A stretch of 64,000 bases of DNA, taken from Rhexocercosporidium sp. MPI-PUGE-AT-0058. Its lineage: Eukaryota > Ascomycota > Leotiomycetes > Helotiales. Numbering within the stretch: position 1 is the first letter of the stretch; every line of letters starts with the position of its first letter. Shown here in pieces: positions 34,068 to 45,992 of this stretch. A model generated the notes under the pieces. It did not search any database. It was not told the DNA's origin and saw nothing but the letters and a program-made list of their open reading frames with translations. The DNA is taken from NCBI GenBank assembly GCA_020746875.1, contig JAGTJL010000013.1, forward strand, positions 558,001-622,000, written 5' to 3'. The translations under genes were made by a program, and so were the position numbers.

Positions 34068-36581
34068 TCTGATATGAGGTTTGATTTTAAAACACGTGTA
34101 GTGATGTGTAGTCAAGCTGGGAGAAGAGGGTCTGATGTTATGTTGTTGATAGAAAATCGAGATGATTGTTTGGGTTTCATAATCGACGGAATCGTTCCTA
34201 CCTTTTATACTATATGGCCGTTTGATTGTCTTGAGATTATCAATAAGTGGCAGGCTCGAAGCATCCCAGTGTGCGGGGTGAGATCGACATGACGTTGAGC
34301 CTCGTATTCAACCTTGACTCCAGCAGCATTACATGCACGCAAGAATGCATCTCGAGCTTATTCGCTCGTCGCGCAAGTCATTTGCAGGCAAGCGGCCGAC
34401 GAAAGTGATACTATTTCCGAATGTTTGACAGTATTTGTGGTCATTTGACGAGACACAGACTTCACAATGTTCGTAAAAACAATCAAAACTGGCAATGACG
34501 TGCAGCAAACCGAAGTTATTTTGGGGTGGCTGAACAAGCATTCTCCGGGGTTTCACTGCCGGAGCGATTTTGCCATCGAATGATCATCCGACGAATTTTG
34601 GCGGTGAGATTGAAAACGTGATAGCCTTGCATGAAGCGGAGTTAATACCGCTGTAGCACAAACACGGTATGTGATGAGGGTACATTTCCCCATTAATGCT
34701 TTGCGTTCTCGTTCGTATCTTCATGTCAGCGTGCATACACGAAAGAACCATTGTTGCGTGAGGCAGTCTTTTCGATACCAACGCTCAACCCCGGCCAGCA
34801 ACTAGGATCGTCCCGTAACCATCATAAGTGAACCTTACTACACATCTAATAGCGATAGCTTGGTGTTTAGAGGCGATGGTTGTCCGCAATATCTAGCTAT
34901 GTGAATACGATCTCAGTAATATGAGATGTGGCAACTGAAGTGACCAGACACAACCTCGGTCAATGACATTGCACGAACTGATACAGCCATTTGCAGAATC
35001 TCCATCGTTCAACTCGGCCATAATCGAGCGAGCATTTGCCGTAAATTCGGTCCTTCTCAATTCCCTGCGAATTAGTAATCGGATTTGATGCTGGAGCTGG
35101 AGAGCTGGAGTGGAGAGCACAAGGCCGAATTTCCGGATCGCCATCTCTTGAATTGTGCGAAAACTTGGCAAACTTTGATTGTGCTTGTCAAAATGCATGC
35201 TTGAAAGCAGAATCTAGCTTCCTGTGGCTCAAGGGCCAGAAGTGGATCCTGTTACCCATTCAAAGGCCTCGAAATGCTGGTACGGAGAGGTTCAAACGAA
35301 GATCTTGGAACTGAGTTTCTTCCCCTTGCTGAGAAGCGAGCTTTGGTGTCCTCTAGCTTCCAAACGCAGGAGCAGCCTTCACCAGCTTACAATAACCTGC
35401 TTCGAGATCCTGCATGTATCCAATATTCCATGGCGCATTTTAAAATTCCATCATTGGCCCATACTTAAATTCTGCAATTTCGAAATTGGCACAGAGCGTC
35501 GTTAGGACGAACCACTCGTCGATAAAATTAGACCCTCCAACAGCTTAGAGGGTCTGTATATTTTGAAATCTTCTAATCTACATCCTAATGGCTTTCCCAT
35601 CGCCGTGGTCTTGATCAAATTCTAGTTTAGAGCTGGATTTCGAGCGGCGAGGTGAATTGCTTCATTCGGCAGGAAAGGACTAATCTCCATCGTTTGTATG
35701 TTCACCATACAGGAAATATCCTTTGGTCGTATGTACACAGTCTCGAATTGTTATGCTGACACATAGGACTTTGCTTTTTTGTAAAATAGACGGACAACAT
35801 GTTGAAGTCTTTGTATTTGAATTATCCGCAGACTGTCAAACAATAAAACAAGGACTGCTGCGTCTGAACTTGCTTGAGTTCTCCCCTGGTTGCCCAACGA
35901 ACTTCTCAGCATCGGTACGCGCTGCATCGACGTTCGTAGGGTCCCGAGGCAATACAATTGACCAGATTCGACGCTATAGAGATTTGGAAGCTTGCAGAAC
36001 TTGTTGAGGGATATCACGGGGGATGAATCGGAGAGAACGGAGCATTTTTGCGAGCGGTCCGCTCGGAGAACCAAGTTCGAATTTAGTCGGAATATGAGCG
36101 TTGAGTTGATTGGGCTATGCATACATATCAGCTGTTTTATTCCTAGGAACAGTAATAGATACCAGGCCATGGTTCAAATGATATATGTGTCCATGCGAGC
36201 CTTCAACCTCCTCTCGCTCACGATCCAGGACATACTGCACGCAGAACTTTTAATGCCAGTATCGATGTATTTTTTCCGGGGGCGTGATGTCGGCCATGTT
36301 TGATTCGTGAGACAAGAAGTCGTTGTTCGAAGGAGAGAATGCACCGCGGATTCAACTTCCCGGAATACACTGTTGCACGTCGCGGCTCAGGGGCACCTAG
36401 GTACACCCTTTCGAGCTTCTCTTCGCTTGTAACGTCTTCTTGCTCATCAAGGTTGGAGAAGATAGTTGGATTTGCTTATAGTAATCTCTAAATGCAGACC
36501 GCTCCCCTAGATCTAATATTAGGGGAAGCTTTACGCTTCTATCACCAGTTATCTCACTAGCCAGCCCCCAAGGATCGCGCC
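34068..36581. other. No supportable gene
   Basis: About 2.5 kb with only short, frame-shadow ORFs (for example 35751-36170 on the minus strand). No domain, signal peptide or splice pattern supports a gene. Confidence 0.45.
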
Positions 36582-37887
36582 TCACTCCCATACCAGGACA
36601 GCTTTGATGACCTTTCCGCTTAAGACATCTTTTGCCGCATTATTCATGTCTTTAGCAGAATACTTGACAATCAGGTCCGTGAAGGGAAAATATCCGCTCT
36701 TCCAGGCCCCAACCAAGAGCGGGATGAATTCTTGAGGATAGCAACTACCCATGGCACAGCCGAGATACACTCGACCAGTGTTGACCGTATCAAAGATACA
36801 TGTTGAAACCTCGGCTGTGAGCTATACAATCTGTTAGCTGAAATAATCAGGAAAAAGCGATCAAGACTTACCTGTCCGACTCCGACCTGGACGACCATTC
36901 CCTTCTTAGCGGTGGCTTTCAATAAATTTCCCACAATTTCAGGCCTCCCGGTTGTATCGATCGTTCCATCAACTCCCTTGCCCTTGGTCGCTTCCAGCAG
37001 AGCAGTCTTCAGATCATTAACTTCTCGAGAATTAATCACATCGGTAGCACCATACTTCTTAGCAAGCTCCAGCCTGTCCGGAACGATGTCAACGGCAATG
37101 ACTTTACTTGGTGGCGAGGGTGAAAGACTCAATGCCATCAATGCGGCTAAGCCAACAGCGCCTACTCCTACGATACATACTATGTCGTCTCCCTTTGGCT
37201 TGAGGACGTTCATCATTGCTGCAATCTGGATCAGGATAAGCTCTTGGTGGTAAACTGAGAGTACTCACCACCAGCACCAGTCATAATCCCACATCCCAAA
37301 GGTGCCAAGTCATCCAAAGGCAAGCTCTTGTCAATCTTCACCACACTCTTCGCCATAACAATAGCATGCTTCGAGAATGAGCTCTGCCCAAAGAAATGCG
37401 ATGTGACCGTGCCACCGACGTCGGTACTGTAGGCTTTCGACCCATCACTTCTCCCTACACCGAAGTTCCCCTTCTCAAAATCATAGCAGTACGAAGTCTC
37501 CTGGTTCTTGCAGTACTTGCAGTCTCCACAGCATGTGTATGTGAGAAGCACGTGGTCTCCAGCAGACGTGTTAGTGACTCCTGCTCCTATCTTGATGACC
37601 ACTCCTGCTCCTAGAAACAGTCAACATCAGATACACAGAAATATCTGATCCTCTCCGTCAACCTAACGAAGCGCAAAGAGAGGGACATGCCTACCTTCAT
37701 GACCAAACACACCCGGAAATAAGCCAGGTACAGTCTTCTCTTTCGCAAAATTCAGATCCGTGTGACAGACGCCCGTTGCCTTGATTCCGACCAGTACTTC
37801 GTCGTCCCGGAGCTGATCCTCAACGGTAATTCCTTGGTAAACGAACGGAGCTCCGGGCTCCTGTACCACCAAAGCTTCAGTAATCAT
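36582..37887 (-). CDS. Zinc-dependent alcohol dehydrogenase (MDR family, 373 aa)
   Basis: Four exons on the minus strand: 37887-37695, 37610-37269, 37218-36872 and 36821-36582. The introns of 84, 50 and 50 nt all keep phase. Catalytic-zinc ligands are in GVCHTDLNF and GHEG. The structural-zinc Cys cluster is CCGDCKYCKNQETSYC. The Rossmann motif GVGAVGLAA is followed by an acidic VDIV, which favours NAD over NADP. Motif and length match benzyl/aryl-alcohol-type or class-III-like dehydrogenases, which convert alcohols and aldehydes in the cytosol. The start is the ATG at 37887 (MITEALVVQEPGAPF). All key residues are present and it should be functional. Confidence 0.95.
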
Positions 37888-39861
37888 TATAGTGCACAAG
37901 ACCTTAAGATCTATTTGTTGAAAAGAACGAGGTTGAATATGTTGAGTACTAGAATCTGTGAGATGCAATGTTGTCTACCACATCTCCGAGTTTCCGAGTT
38001 CGGGGTGATTGATTTAGCTTTTTGTTTCTTGTCTGTTAGTTTCCCGGTAGTTATATTCGGAGCGGAAACCTTGTCCTACTCCAATTTGAGGCAACTCTGT
38101 GTGCAGGTTCTTGTCGTCAGTTGATGCTTCATGACGGATATCGCGATGTTGTCACGACCCCGCGATCTAGATCTTGAAGCGGGGGAATCCCGTGTGGGGC
38201 AAATGTCACAATGTGGATTCCATCCGATGTCCTTGGTGAGTAGCTGAGTATATGCAGAACGAAGTAATTGAAGTCGCTTTCTAAGTACATCAAATAATCA
38301 ACGGTGACTGCTATGGTCGGACACAAGTGTGACAGCTGGTCGCACTCAGAATAAATATTCCCATTCGGCATATCCCTACGTGCGGCTACAAAACTTACGA
38401 GGGAAACAAATCTAGATTCACATATCTCGATTAAAGAAAGGTTTCAGGAAGGGGTGACAGCATCATTATTCTGAAATTCCAAGTTATTTTTCGAGATCTT
38501 CACCATGTAAAATTGTGAACGAAATTTGAGTACAAACGATGTAATATACCCCACTGCAGGGGTAGACATCGAACGAATATCGAACCCGAAACCCGTTTAA
38601 ACTATCGGCATCAAGATCTTAGATATATCAAATCGATCTTGAACTCAATCGAACGCTACACAGTGTGCCAGAAGACTGCATGAATAATATCTTCGTACAG
38701 TATCTTTGAATTAACGGCTGGGGACCACCAGTATTTAGGATTCGGCATCACGAGCTTGGGGAACTTGCCCTGCTACTCGTAGTGGCAAGAGACTTCCGAT
38801 CAAGTACTTCGTACGTGCCCCAACAATCAAACCTTTGCCCTCTGTGCGGTATCCTAGAGTAGTCCACTTTACAAGGGATACAAGGGATATCAACCAATGA
38901 GCCAATCTGGGTCACGTAGCACAGACGAAAAAGGTTAGATTATTGCCCTGGATACCAAGTGGAACAGAAAGCCTTTGAGATCAGCGAGAACTGTTAGAAG
39001 CTTTAAACCCGTGATGTGTGAGCATTGGTACATAGCGATCTCTTTGTTCACGGTGGTCGAGCTGCAGCTACCCACGAATACTGCACAGCTGCAATTAATG
39101 CAGAATCTCAGAGTAATTCTCTAAAGCCAAAGTTATGGTGATCATGGACTCAGTACACCCTGATTCCGAAGCCATCGATTTTGTTTTTGGTATTGAAAGG
39201 CAACTTCCTCGTATTCGAGCTTCACATGCATGCCTCCATTCCCATATGGTCCTCGGCAAAGCTAAATTACCCCACAGATCATCATATCATCACCCCCGCC
39301 TTTCCCCACCATTCTAAACCCTGTTCCTGCGCCGTTCCTCGAACTCAAAACTTAATTACCTTGAAGTTTATCTTTCCTGCCAATCATGCCACTTCAAATT
39401 TTGGAGTTCGACAGGGAACTTCTGCAAACAAGCAAGTCTACTCGACGGGAAAATAGATAACCACTGCAAAGAGGCACACTTTTGGCGAGCGGGGAACAGT
39501 CTATCAGATGCCGCCGAGGCTCTCGAATTGAAGCAGGTTTTGGGGAAATTTGTCTTGAATGGAGGTGACCGGTGAGTTGAGCTGAAGTACTTGAGATGAA
39601 ATTTCCACTTGGAGCCTGGTCCCGAGTTTCTTCCAGACACGTCCCATGTTGCATCGTGAAAGTAAAGCCACCTCGGCAGTGATAAGACGGAAGGTCCTAG
39701 AGAACCTAGCAGCTGGACTAATTTGAAAGCAGCTCACCTGTAAGGTAACGCAAAAATATACATAAGCTTCCCCATCTTTCCATAATCCCTTTTTTTTTTA
39801 GCTGTTATCCCACGCAAAAGTCCCTCGTCCGCCTCTCACCAAAACTATCACTCACGTAAAA
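37888..39861. other. No supportable gene
   Basis: Divergent promoter space between the dehydrogenase (minus) and HsbA (plus). A T-tract at 39789-39799 lies 60 bp before the HsbA start. Short ORFs at 39394-39737 on the minus strand carry no domain signature. Confidence 0.5.
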
Positions 39862-40449
39862 ATGCGTCTTGCTCAAATCCTCCTCCCAGTCACCTTCTTG
39901 GTAACTCACGTCCTCGCAGACGGCGCATCTATATCTGCGGCAATCGACAAAATTTCAGCCGCAACCGTTCAGTTGAACGGAACTGTCGCAGAGTTTCCAG
40001 ATAACCCCATCTACGGTCTAACCGATATTGGCGACCTTCTCGTGGACTCAACTGCCGTTCTCAAAGGTATCAAGCAAGGCACCAAAGTCGCAAAAGCGTC
40101 TGGGAACTTGACAATGTATGTTCACCTTCTCCAACTCAGCTTGAATTTTGGCATACTAATGTGTTTTAGTCTTGAGGCGATCGGTCTTGCTGGGAAAATT
40201 ACGTCCCTGTCATCGACGGTACAGTCTACTCTGGACACCACTGTCGCTGCCAAGTCGAAGTTCGATAAGCTTCTCATCGTCTCGCCTATAGTCTTGCTCA
40301 ACCTCAAGCAACAGAAAAGTGCTACTGTGGATTTTGGGAACGCGGTCACTGAGAAGATCCCTGTGGAGCTTCAGCCTATTGCGCAGAGCCTACAAGCTCC
40401 TATTTTGGCGGCTTTCGACAAGGCAATTGCTGCGTATAAGCCCTTTTAA
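39862..40449 (+). CDS. HsbA-like hydrophobic surface-binding protein (177 aa)
   Basis: Exons 39862-40115 and 40170-40449. The 54-nt intron (GTATGT, branch ACTAAT, TTTTAG) happens to be open, but splicing gives the smoother NLT-ILEAIGLAGK. The signal peptide is MRLAQILLPVTFLVTHVLA. The mature protein is a helical, Ala/Lys/Thr-rich domain lacking Cys, with the family's regular spacing of hydrophobic residues (ISAAIDKISAATVQLNGTV, LDTTVAAKSKFDKLL, PIAQSLQAPILAAFDKAIAA). HsbA proteins are secreted, adsorb to hydrophobic surfaces, and in Aspergillus help recruit lytic enzymes. Length fits the family. Intact. Confidence 0.88.
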   Translation: MRLAQILLPVTFLVTHVLADGASISAAIDKISAATVQLNGTVAEFPDNPIYGLTDIGDLLVDSTAVLKGIKQGTKVAKASGNLTMYVHLLQLSLNFGILMCFSLEAIGLAGKITSLSSTVQSTLDTTVAAKSKFDKLLIVSPIVLLNLKQQKSATVDFGNAVTEKIPVELQPIAQSLQAPILAAFDKAIAAYKPF

Positions 40450-40593
40450 TTTGAGATTATTGAACGTGGAGAAGGCAGAGAACGACGGAGATGCAATCAT
40501 ATCAGTCGATAATCTGTTTCAAGAAACCAAAACTATTTTATTGAAGGAAACTCAATCAAACCCTCTTGGCATCGAGAATTCATGATTGAATTT

Positions 40594-41479
40594 TTATAAA
40601 GCCAGACAAGTTGTTAGTTCCAGAGCTCCACAATCTACGTCTTCACCAGTCCCGTCAAAGAACATATCCACCTCGCCGCGGTTGACTGCCATGTCCTCGT
40701 CCAGTCTTCCGTGCCAGAATCTTAAACTTTTCTTCGCAGCTCTTAAGTCGTACGTAGGAGCCGCTACCATGAGGCATTCATCTGGCTCCAAATGCCTCAA
40801 CTCCATCACCTTGCGATCAATCTCCGAATCATGCTAAGAGTCCAAAGTCAGACGGAGGCGCGACTGACAGGAAAGGCATGCCTTTGTGAATTCCAGTAGC
40901 TGAGATGAAAAGAGAGCGCCAAACGGGAGGCCGGATGACATCGCAATATCAAGATGCAGTCTCGTCGTCCCATTTTCAAGAACCACTATTCACCAAAGGC
41001 AGTCTCCCAAGATTTAACTGTCTAATCGAACACTTACACAAAATATGTCTCACAAAGTCTCATCGGTGTAGGTAACGCATCTGGCCATTCTTCACAGAAA
41101 TAATTATTCGTCGCTCTAGCTTCTCATCGGCCATTAGGGTACGTCAACCTATCTGCAAAAGCCACTAATCAAGTAGTTTCTATCTCACATCCTTCGTCCC
41201 ATACTGTCTCATCAACTCCCTTCACTTCTAGCAACTGATCCAAGACTCATCGATGCATGACGTAAATATCCTCCACCGGTTCACCAGCTTCAAGTCGGAG
41301 ATGAATCTCTGCAATGAAGCCTGCCCTCCAATCTGTTGCAAGTGTTGGTAATAAGGACATAAAAGATTTGACTGCAGCTCGGGGAGGATTCTGGCCCGGG
41401 AGCGGCAGTCGCAAGACGTGCCCATTAGGTCGAAGATGATGGCTTCTAGAGTTCGGTTGAGAGGGGTTATTTCGGCCAT
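40594..41479 (-). pseudogene. Haloacid dehalogenase type II (HAD), decayed
   Basis: Pieces of one HAD hydrolase read in order down the minus strand. They are MAEITPLNRTLEAIIFDLMG (motif I FDLMGT, from the ATG at 41479), LLPTLATDWRAGFIAEIHLR in another frame, LDQLLEVKGVDETVWDEG, the motif-II region VLENGTTRLHLD with SSGLPFGALFSSQLLEF, and then PDECLMVAAPTYDLRAAKK with GEVDMFFDGTG. The order and spacing match 2-haloacid dehalogenases, which hydrolyse 2-haloalkanoates through an Asp nucleophile. Breaks include a frameshift near 41370 and a TGA after VMHR (about 41241-41243). Some gaps (for example around 41170 and 40850) may be introns. The first Asp of motif I is present, but the frame cannot be read through. 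Confidence 0.75.
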
Positions 41480-42701
41480 TGCTTTGGATGTAGATACAAC
41501 ATCGCTTGACTAGAAGTGTGAGCAAAGAATTTTTGTGTTGAGATATCTTGACTTGAAGGGTGTGGAGTGGGCTGCTGACAGAACCGAAATGTTGGTTATG
41601 GCACAAAAATAGTTAAAAGAACAACACATAACAGGAAATCCTGCACATCACAGATGTCTCTCCATTTCATGAATCCACTACCATGTCATTGCATATTCTG
41701 CAATCTAGTTGAGAAAAGCTGGACTTCACACATGCAAGAAAATCACGTGAAACACTAAAGGGCATCGGAAAATGCAGAGACAGCCTTTGTCTTCTTTGAC
41801 CTGCGTACTTCCTGTGACGTGCAGCTAGAGTAATTCTATATGAGTGTGAATGCCCATTCTCACATTTTCATGCCATACAGTGACCTATAAGTTACCTATA
41901 CTCAGTAAAAACTAAACCAATACACAAAACTTCATCCAGAATGAGGGGAGAGCTAGAAGGGTCGAAAACAATTGAAAGCCTCTTCGTGAATGAAACTTTG
42001 TGTCTACAAGTCTTCCATGGAATCATTTCGATCACTTAAGCCGTTCGCCTTGCATCGTCGGGGAGGAACTTTGGCTGTGACGAAATGCTCATTTGCTTCA
42101 GAAAAAAGATCACCCGAAATATAGGCTAGTTGAAGCCTAAAGTGGGGTGGACTTAGTGCTACTAGCCCTGTGGATTTCTGAAACCAATCGCTCAAAGCGC
42201 TATTTCTGTCATTATTTAGGCGAACACCCCCGGGTGGCTCCAGGCCTGACCGAACGCCCAGCCATCGTGAGACATTTCCCACGATGCATACATACCTAGG
42301 TAAGGTATTTTTGGCAACCTCGATTAAGTTCATCTGAGCTTTTCCGTGCGTAAATATGTTCAGATGGCATTTCTAGCAGAACTTTCTCCCTAACCTCAGA
42401 TAAGATCTAATTATTCCTCAAACCGCATGTGCCTCACTTTGTAACCAGGAGAAAACCTAGACCCGCAATATTGTTTGATGCGTATCAGTAGGCATAAGCA
42501 AACGTAAAGTCAACGTCCCATCCCATATTCCTTCATCTCATCTTTAGTTCATCTCAAGTTCTTGACATCCATTCTCTGTTGGCAATATCAAAAGTCAGAA
42601 GCATCAACTATTACTTTGCGTTTCCCAGGTTCTTCAAATTACCTCGCTGCCCCACTATCTGCCTGCCAAAACAATCCTCCCCGTCAGCACCACCAGGCAC
42701 C
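41480..42701. other. No supportable gene
   Basis: Only short ORFs without domain features. The last 150 bp would be the promoter and leader of the ABM-like gene. Confidence 0.5.
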
Positions 42702-43328
42702 ATGATTCTTGAGATCTGCCAACTCAAAGTCAAACCAAATCTCTCGCCATCGGATCCGTCACTCCTGTCAGCTCTCTCTAAAGCACGAACAGAAATTAAA
42801 GAAAGGGTACATAACACCAACTCGCGATTTTACCAGTGCATCGAAGACCCCACACTCATCTACATCCTTGGTATCTGGCCATCTCTAGAACGGCATGCAG
42901 AATTCCTCAAATCTCCTGAGAAGTCAAAGATCCTAGATTCTCAAGAAGATCTATTTAATTTCGGATGGATTCTGCACATGGAAATCGGCGACAAGGGAAT
43001 GGATGAGCTGCCGCTTGACGCACCAGTCTTGGCAATCACAAGACTTTTCATGAAGGATGGCGACGAGCATGTCAAAGCGTGTGAGGAGATTGAGCGCAAG
43101 TACAGACAAATTATCGCTAAGGGGGGGAGGCAGTGGAGTGTGGTTGATGGTTGGAGAATCGATTGTGAACAGGGCAAGAATGAAGGTGTGATGATCACGG
43201 GCTGGGATGGAATGGATGATCACGAAGTTTTCACGAAGCAGACGAGGAAGGAAAATCCAGAGTATTTGTCAGTGGCGAAACACTATGAGAAGATGGAAGT
43301 CAGGCATACGAAGAACATGGAAGCTTAA
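42702..43328 (+). CDS. ABM-like (dimeric alpha/beta barrel) protein, 208 aa
   Basis: A single exon from the ATG at 42702 (MILEICQLKVKPNLSPSDP); the frame is open upstream but only from a TTG. The N-terminal half has the antibiotic-biosynthesis-monooxygenase-like pattern: strand EICQLKVKP, a helix LLSALSKARTEIKERV, then FYQCIEDPTLIYILGIWPSL and HAEFLKSPEK. The second half (VLAITRLFMKDGDEHVKACE, GWRIDCEQGKNEGVMITGWD) repeats the strand-helix layout, so the protein may hold two barrels in tandem. Members include small monooxygenases and structural relatives without cofactors; no catalytic assignment is possible. Intact, with no obvious partner genes. Confidence 0.75.
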   Translation: MILEICQLKVKPNLSPSDPSLLSALSKARTEIKERVHNTNSRFYQCIEDPTLIYILGIWPSLERHAEFLKSPEKSKILDSQEDLFNFGWILHMEIGDKGMDELPLDAPVLAITRLFMKDGDEHVKACEEIERKYRQIIAKGGRQWSVVDGWRIDCEQGKNEGVMITGWDGMDDHEVFTKQTRKENPEYLSVAKHYEKMEVRHTKNMEA

Positions 43329-43769
43329 AACCGGGCTGTGGATTTCCAAAGAATTCACAGTGGTAAGGGAGCTTATGCGGCACCGAGCAGTGACAACTGG
43401 TTTTCCATCCAGCCCGATATATCAAGGTTGATGATGAGAATACCCCCTATGCAAAATTTTAACTTCTAAAACTCGGTACATCTCGCATTATAATGTCAAC
43501 CTTTCCACAGTATCATGCTAAGGCCCTTCTCTTCTAGCTAGAAGCTGTCACCGAACCCACGAAGCTAACTTCCAGAAATCCCACGGTACCGTTTTACTGG
43601 GAAACGAGAATAGCATGAATGAGATCAAAATTCCATCATATGTGCATCGTGACGTTTAGCACGCAGTTATCCAAATGTTTCTGGAAAGCCAGTATCGCAC
43701 AATTGAAATCTTCCTTCGTCTTTCATCTTTCTTTCTATTCCTTGCTGTCATAACTCACTATCTTTAACA
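43329..43769. other. Intergenic
   Basis: Spacer before the first thaumatin-like gene; no gene seen. Confidence 0.5.
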
Positions 43770-44765
43770 ATGTACTGCTCACTGATAGATATCGCCATCA
43801 TTGGGGGAGCCGTCGCACTTTTCGTATCCACAGCATCTGCCAATATCCTCAGTAAGACCACTTTCGGAACAAATCCCTCCAGCGGTCCATACATCAAGAT
43901 CTTCTCCAACGGAACCACCTTCAAAAATGCCACAGCTCAAACACAAAAGATCCGCGGCGAAGGAATGATCACGAACATCATGAACAACCACACCTCGCCA
44001 ATGTGCGTTTCGGGACAGGTCACGCACTTCTATCCCGACCGAGAAGACGAGGATATGAGACTCGGCCTCAATGGCAGACAAGGCGTCTTGGTCGGTCCAG
44101 GAACAATCCTGCAATACGGAAACACTGGTATTGCTCCTCAGAATGGCGCTTCCATGCTCGATGAGACTGCAATGATAAGTGCCAGAACTGTACGGGTATC
44201 TAGAAATTCTTAGAGGGATCGAAGACGAATGATCCAGGAAGCGCCCGCCATGGACAATCTCTTAGCCCAGATGTTTTCACTATGAATGAGTACGCCATGG
44301 GTGGAAAGAGCATTTGGGATAACCTCTCCAATGGTAATTATTTTCTATTCAATTTCTTCCTCTCCCACACAGGGATACGCTAACGAGACATCAGTCAATG
44401 GCTACCACATAAATGTCAACATGAGCATTCCCGGCACTAACTGCAGAGAGCGTTCCTGCCATGTCACAGCTGAACAACTCCTAGAGGTCTGCCCCAGAGA
44501 CAATCAGTTCAGCATGGCTGGTGAGCTGACAAACGGCACTCTCTATGGATGCAGATTCATGTGCAAGCTCGCCAACACTGATGAGCACTGCTGTGAGGGT
44601 AAATACCTTGATCATGGTGTCTCCCAAAAGTCTAGCATTTGGCTTAAGGAGATGTGCCCCGATGCTTACGCATGGCCACACGATGATCCCACTAATGTTG
44701 ACTTCTGCTATGGTGCTGAGGTTCGCAATACTGCTGTTGCTCCCATTGTCAAGGCTATGTCCTAG
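43770..44765 (+). pseudogene. Thaumatin-like protein 1, broken
   Basis: The ATG at 43770 begins a hydrophobic leader (IDIAIIGGAVALFVSTASA). The body corresponds to the intact paralogue at 45993-47062, but in three frames. Frame one runs to LQYGNTG. The Cys block CNDKCQNCTG starts at 44168 in a second frame and hits TAG at 44201-44203. The C-terminal part (CRERSCHVTAEQLLEVCP, DEHCCEG, WLKEMCPDAYAWPHDD) lies in a third frame. An intron-like GT-AG at 44334-44372 after NLSN fits the paralogue position but does not restore phase. The ending CC-G...CPDAYAxPxDD...C is the thaumatin C-terminal signature. Thaumatin-like proteins are secreted, disulfide-rich and often act on glucans. Probably a pseudogene. 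Confidence 0.75.
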
Positions 44766-45992
44766 GCTAGTCTTGAGAACAACGTTTGTGGATCTCGCAA
44801 GAATAGAATTAGTTCGTTGGTAGAATTTTTCGAGACTTGACTTAAGCTTCGGCTTGAGCTGCTGTCTGGAGTTTGTGAGAAATCATTTCGGCGTTAAGGT
44901 TGTGCCTCTGGAGATTGATTCGTCGGCAGTTCAGGGCATTGTGACTTACTAAAAGCCGTAACCATAGAATCCATTTATACTTAACTTCTTAGAAGAATGC
45001 TATCTGTGCTAGCAAGGCATGTGTGTCGTCATTAGGGCTCATCCCGAGTATTGAAACCAGCCATGAAGTAAGTATGTCAAGGAGTCGTCTTTGTTCATCC
45101 GACCCTGCAGCTGTCAAAAAAGCTTGTCATGGATGAAGCTGCCGGAGACTGAGTGGATTCGGCACAACATACCAAAAGAAAAAGCGTATAGAAAGTGGTT
45201 CTATTCTTCACAAGCTACAAAGCAGCGCTGAAGAAGCTTGACCAGGACGTCCTTTGTAAATGCCAATGCACAACAGTGCCCATGATGCAGGCAAGAACCT
45301 GTGACATCACTCAGTTGCGACACTCCCGGAACGTAATCTGAAAATTCTGGCGAGCATGACGAGGGCACATACTAAGACACTTTGATGTCGGGTATCGTCA
45401 ATCCAGATTGGTTTTTGCTCATTAGATTGATAACCATAACAGAGGAATCTTGGCATCGAAGCCCGCGAAGTCCTTCGTGACAGTCCGTTTCGGACCCCTC
45501 CGGCGCCAGAGTCCAATGGCTGTAGATACTAGAAAACTTTAACATGTGTGTGCGATGGATCACAGGATCTAGCCGGGCCAGCCCTATGCTAAAATCTCGC
45601 TTAATCTTGAAATTCGACAACAATGGTCGTCCACAGACACCGGATTCCAGAGGAAAAGTAGCAGTGTCATTCCATCCACTCGGTCGATTCCGTTTTGATA
45701 TTCTGATGTTGAAAATATGTGGAAAGTGGGTATGGCAGTGATGCATTGCCCTAGGCTGTAGTATAAGATCGTTATCTGATGGAACGTATGTAGGAGGGCT
45801 CAGCTCTTGAAAAGTTTGAGAGCTACCGTCAATAAAGAACGAAGAATCCTCCAAGACCTTTCTCTTCCTCCAAAGTTCGATTTCGTTTTCTAAATTTCTC
45901 ACCCCAGACCTTCATTTCCCTTTTCCTTCAACCTCGCCACTCATTTGCAGCTCGCACCTCAGCGATCAATCATTCGTTCCTCAACCGCAATC
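44766..45992. other. No supportable gene
   Basis: A 176-codon minus-strand frame (45372-45902) opens with GTG and ends inside the next gene's promoter region; I do not support it. Nothing else is recognisable. Confidence 0.5.

Noticed and set aside
45372..45902. A 176-codon minus-strand ORF
   Set aside because: It starts with GTG, lies against the promoter of thaumatin-like gene 2 and shows no domain or signal peptide.
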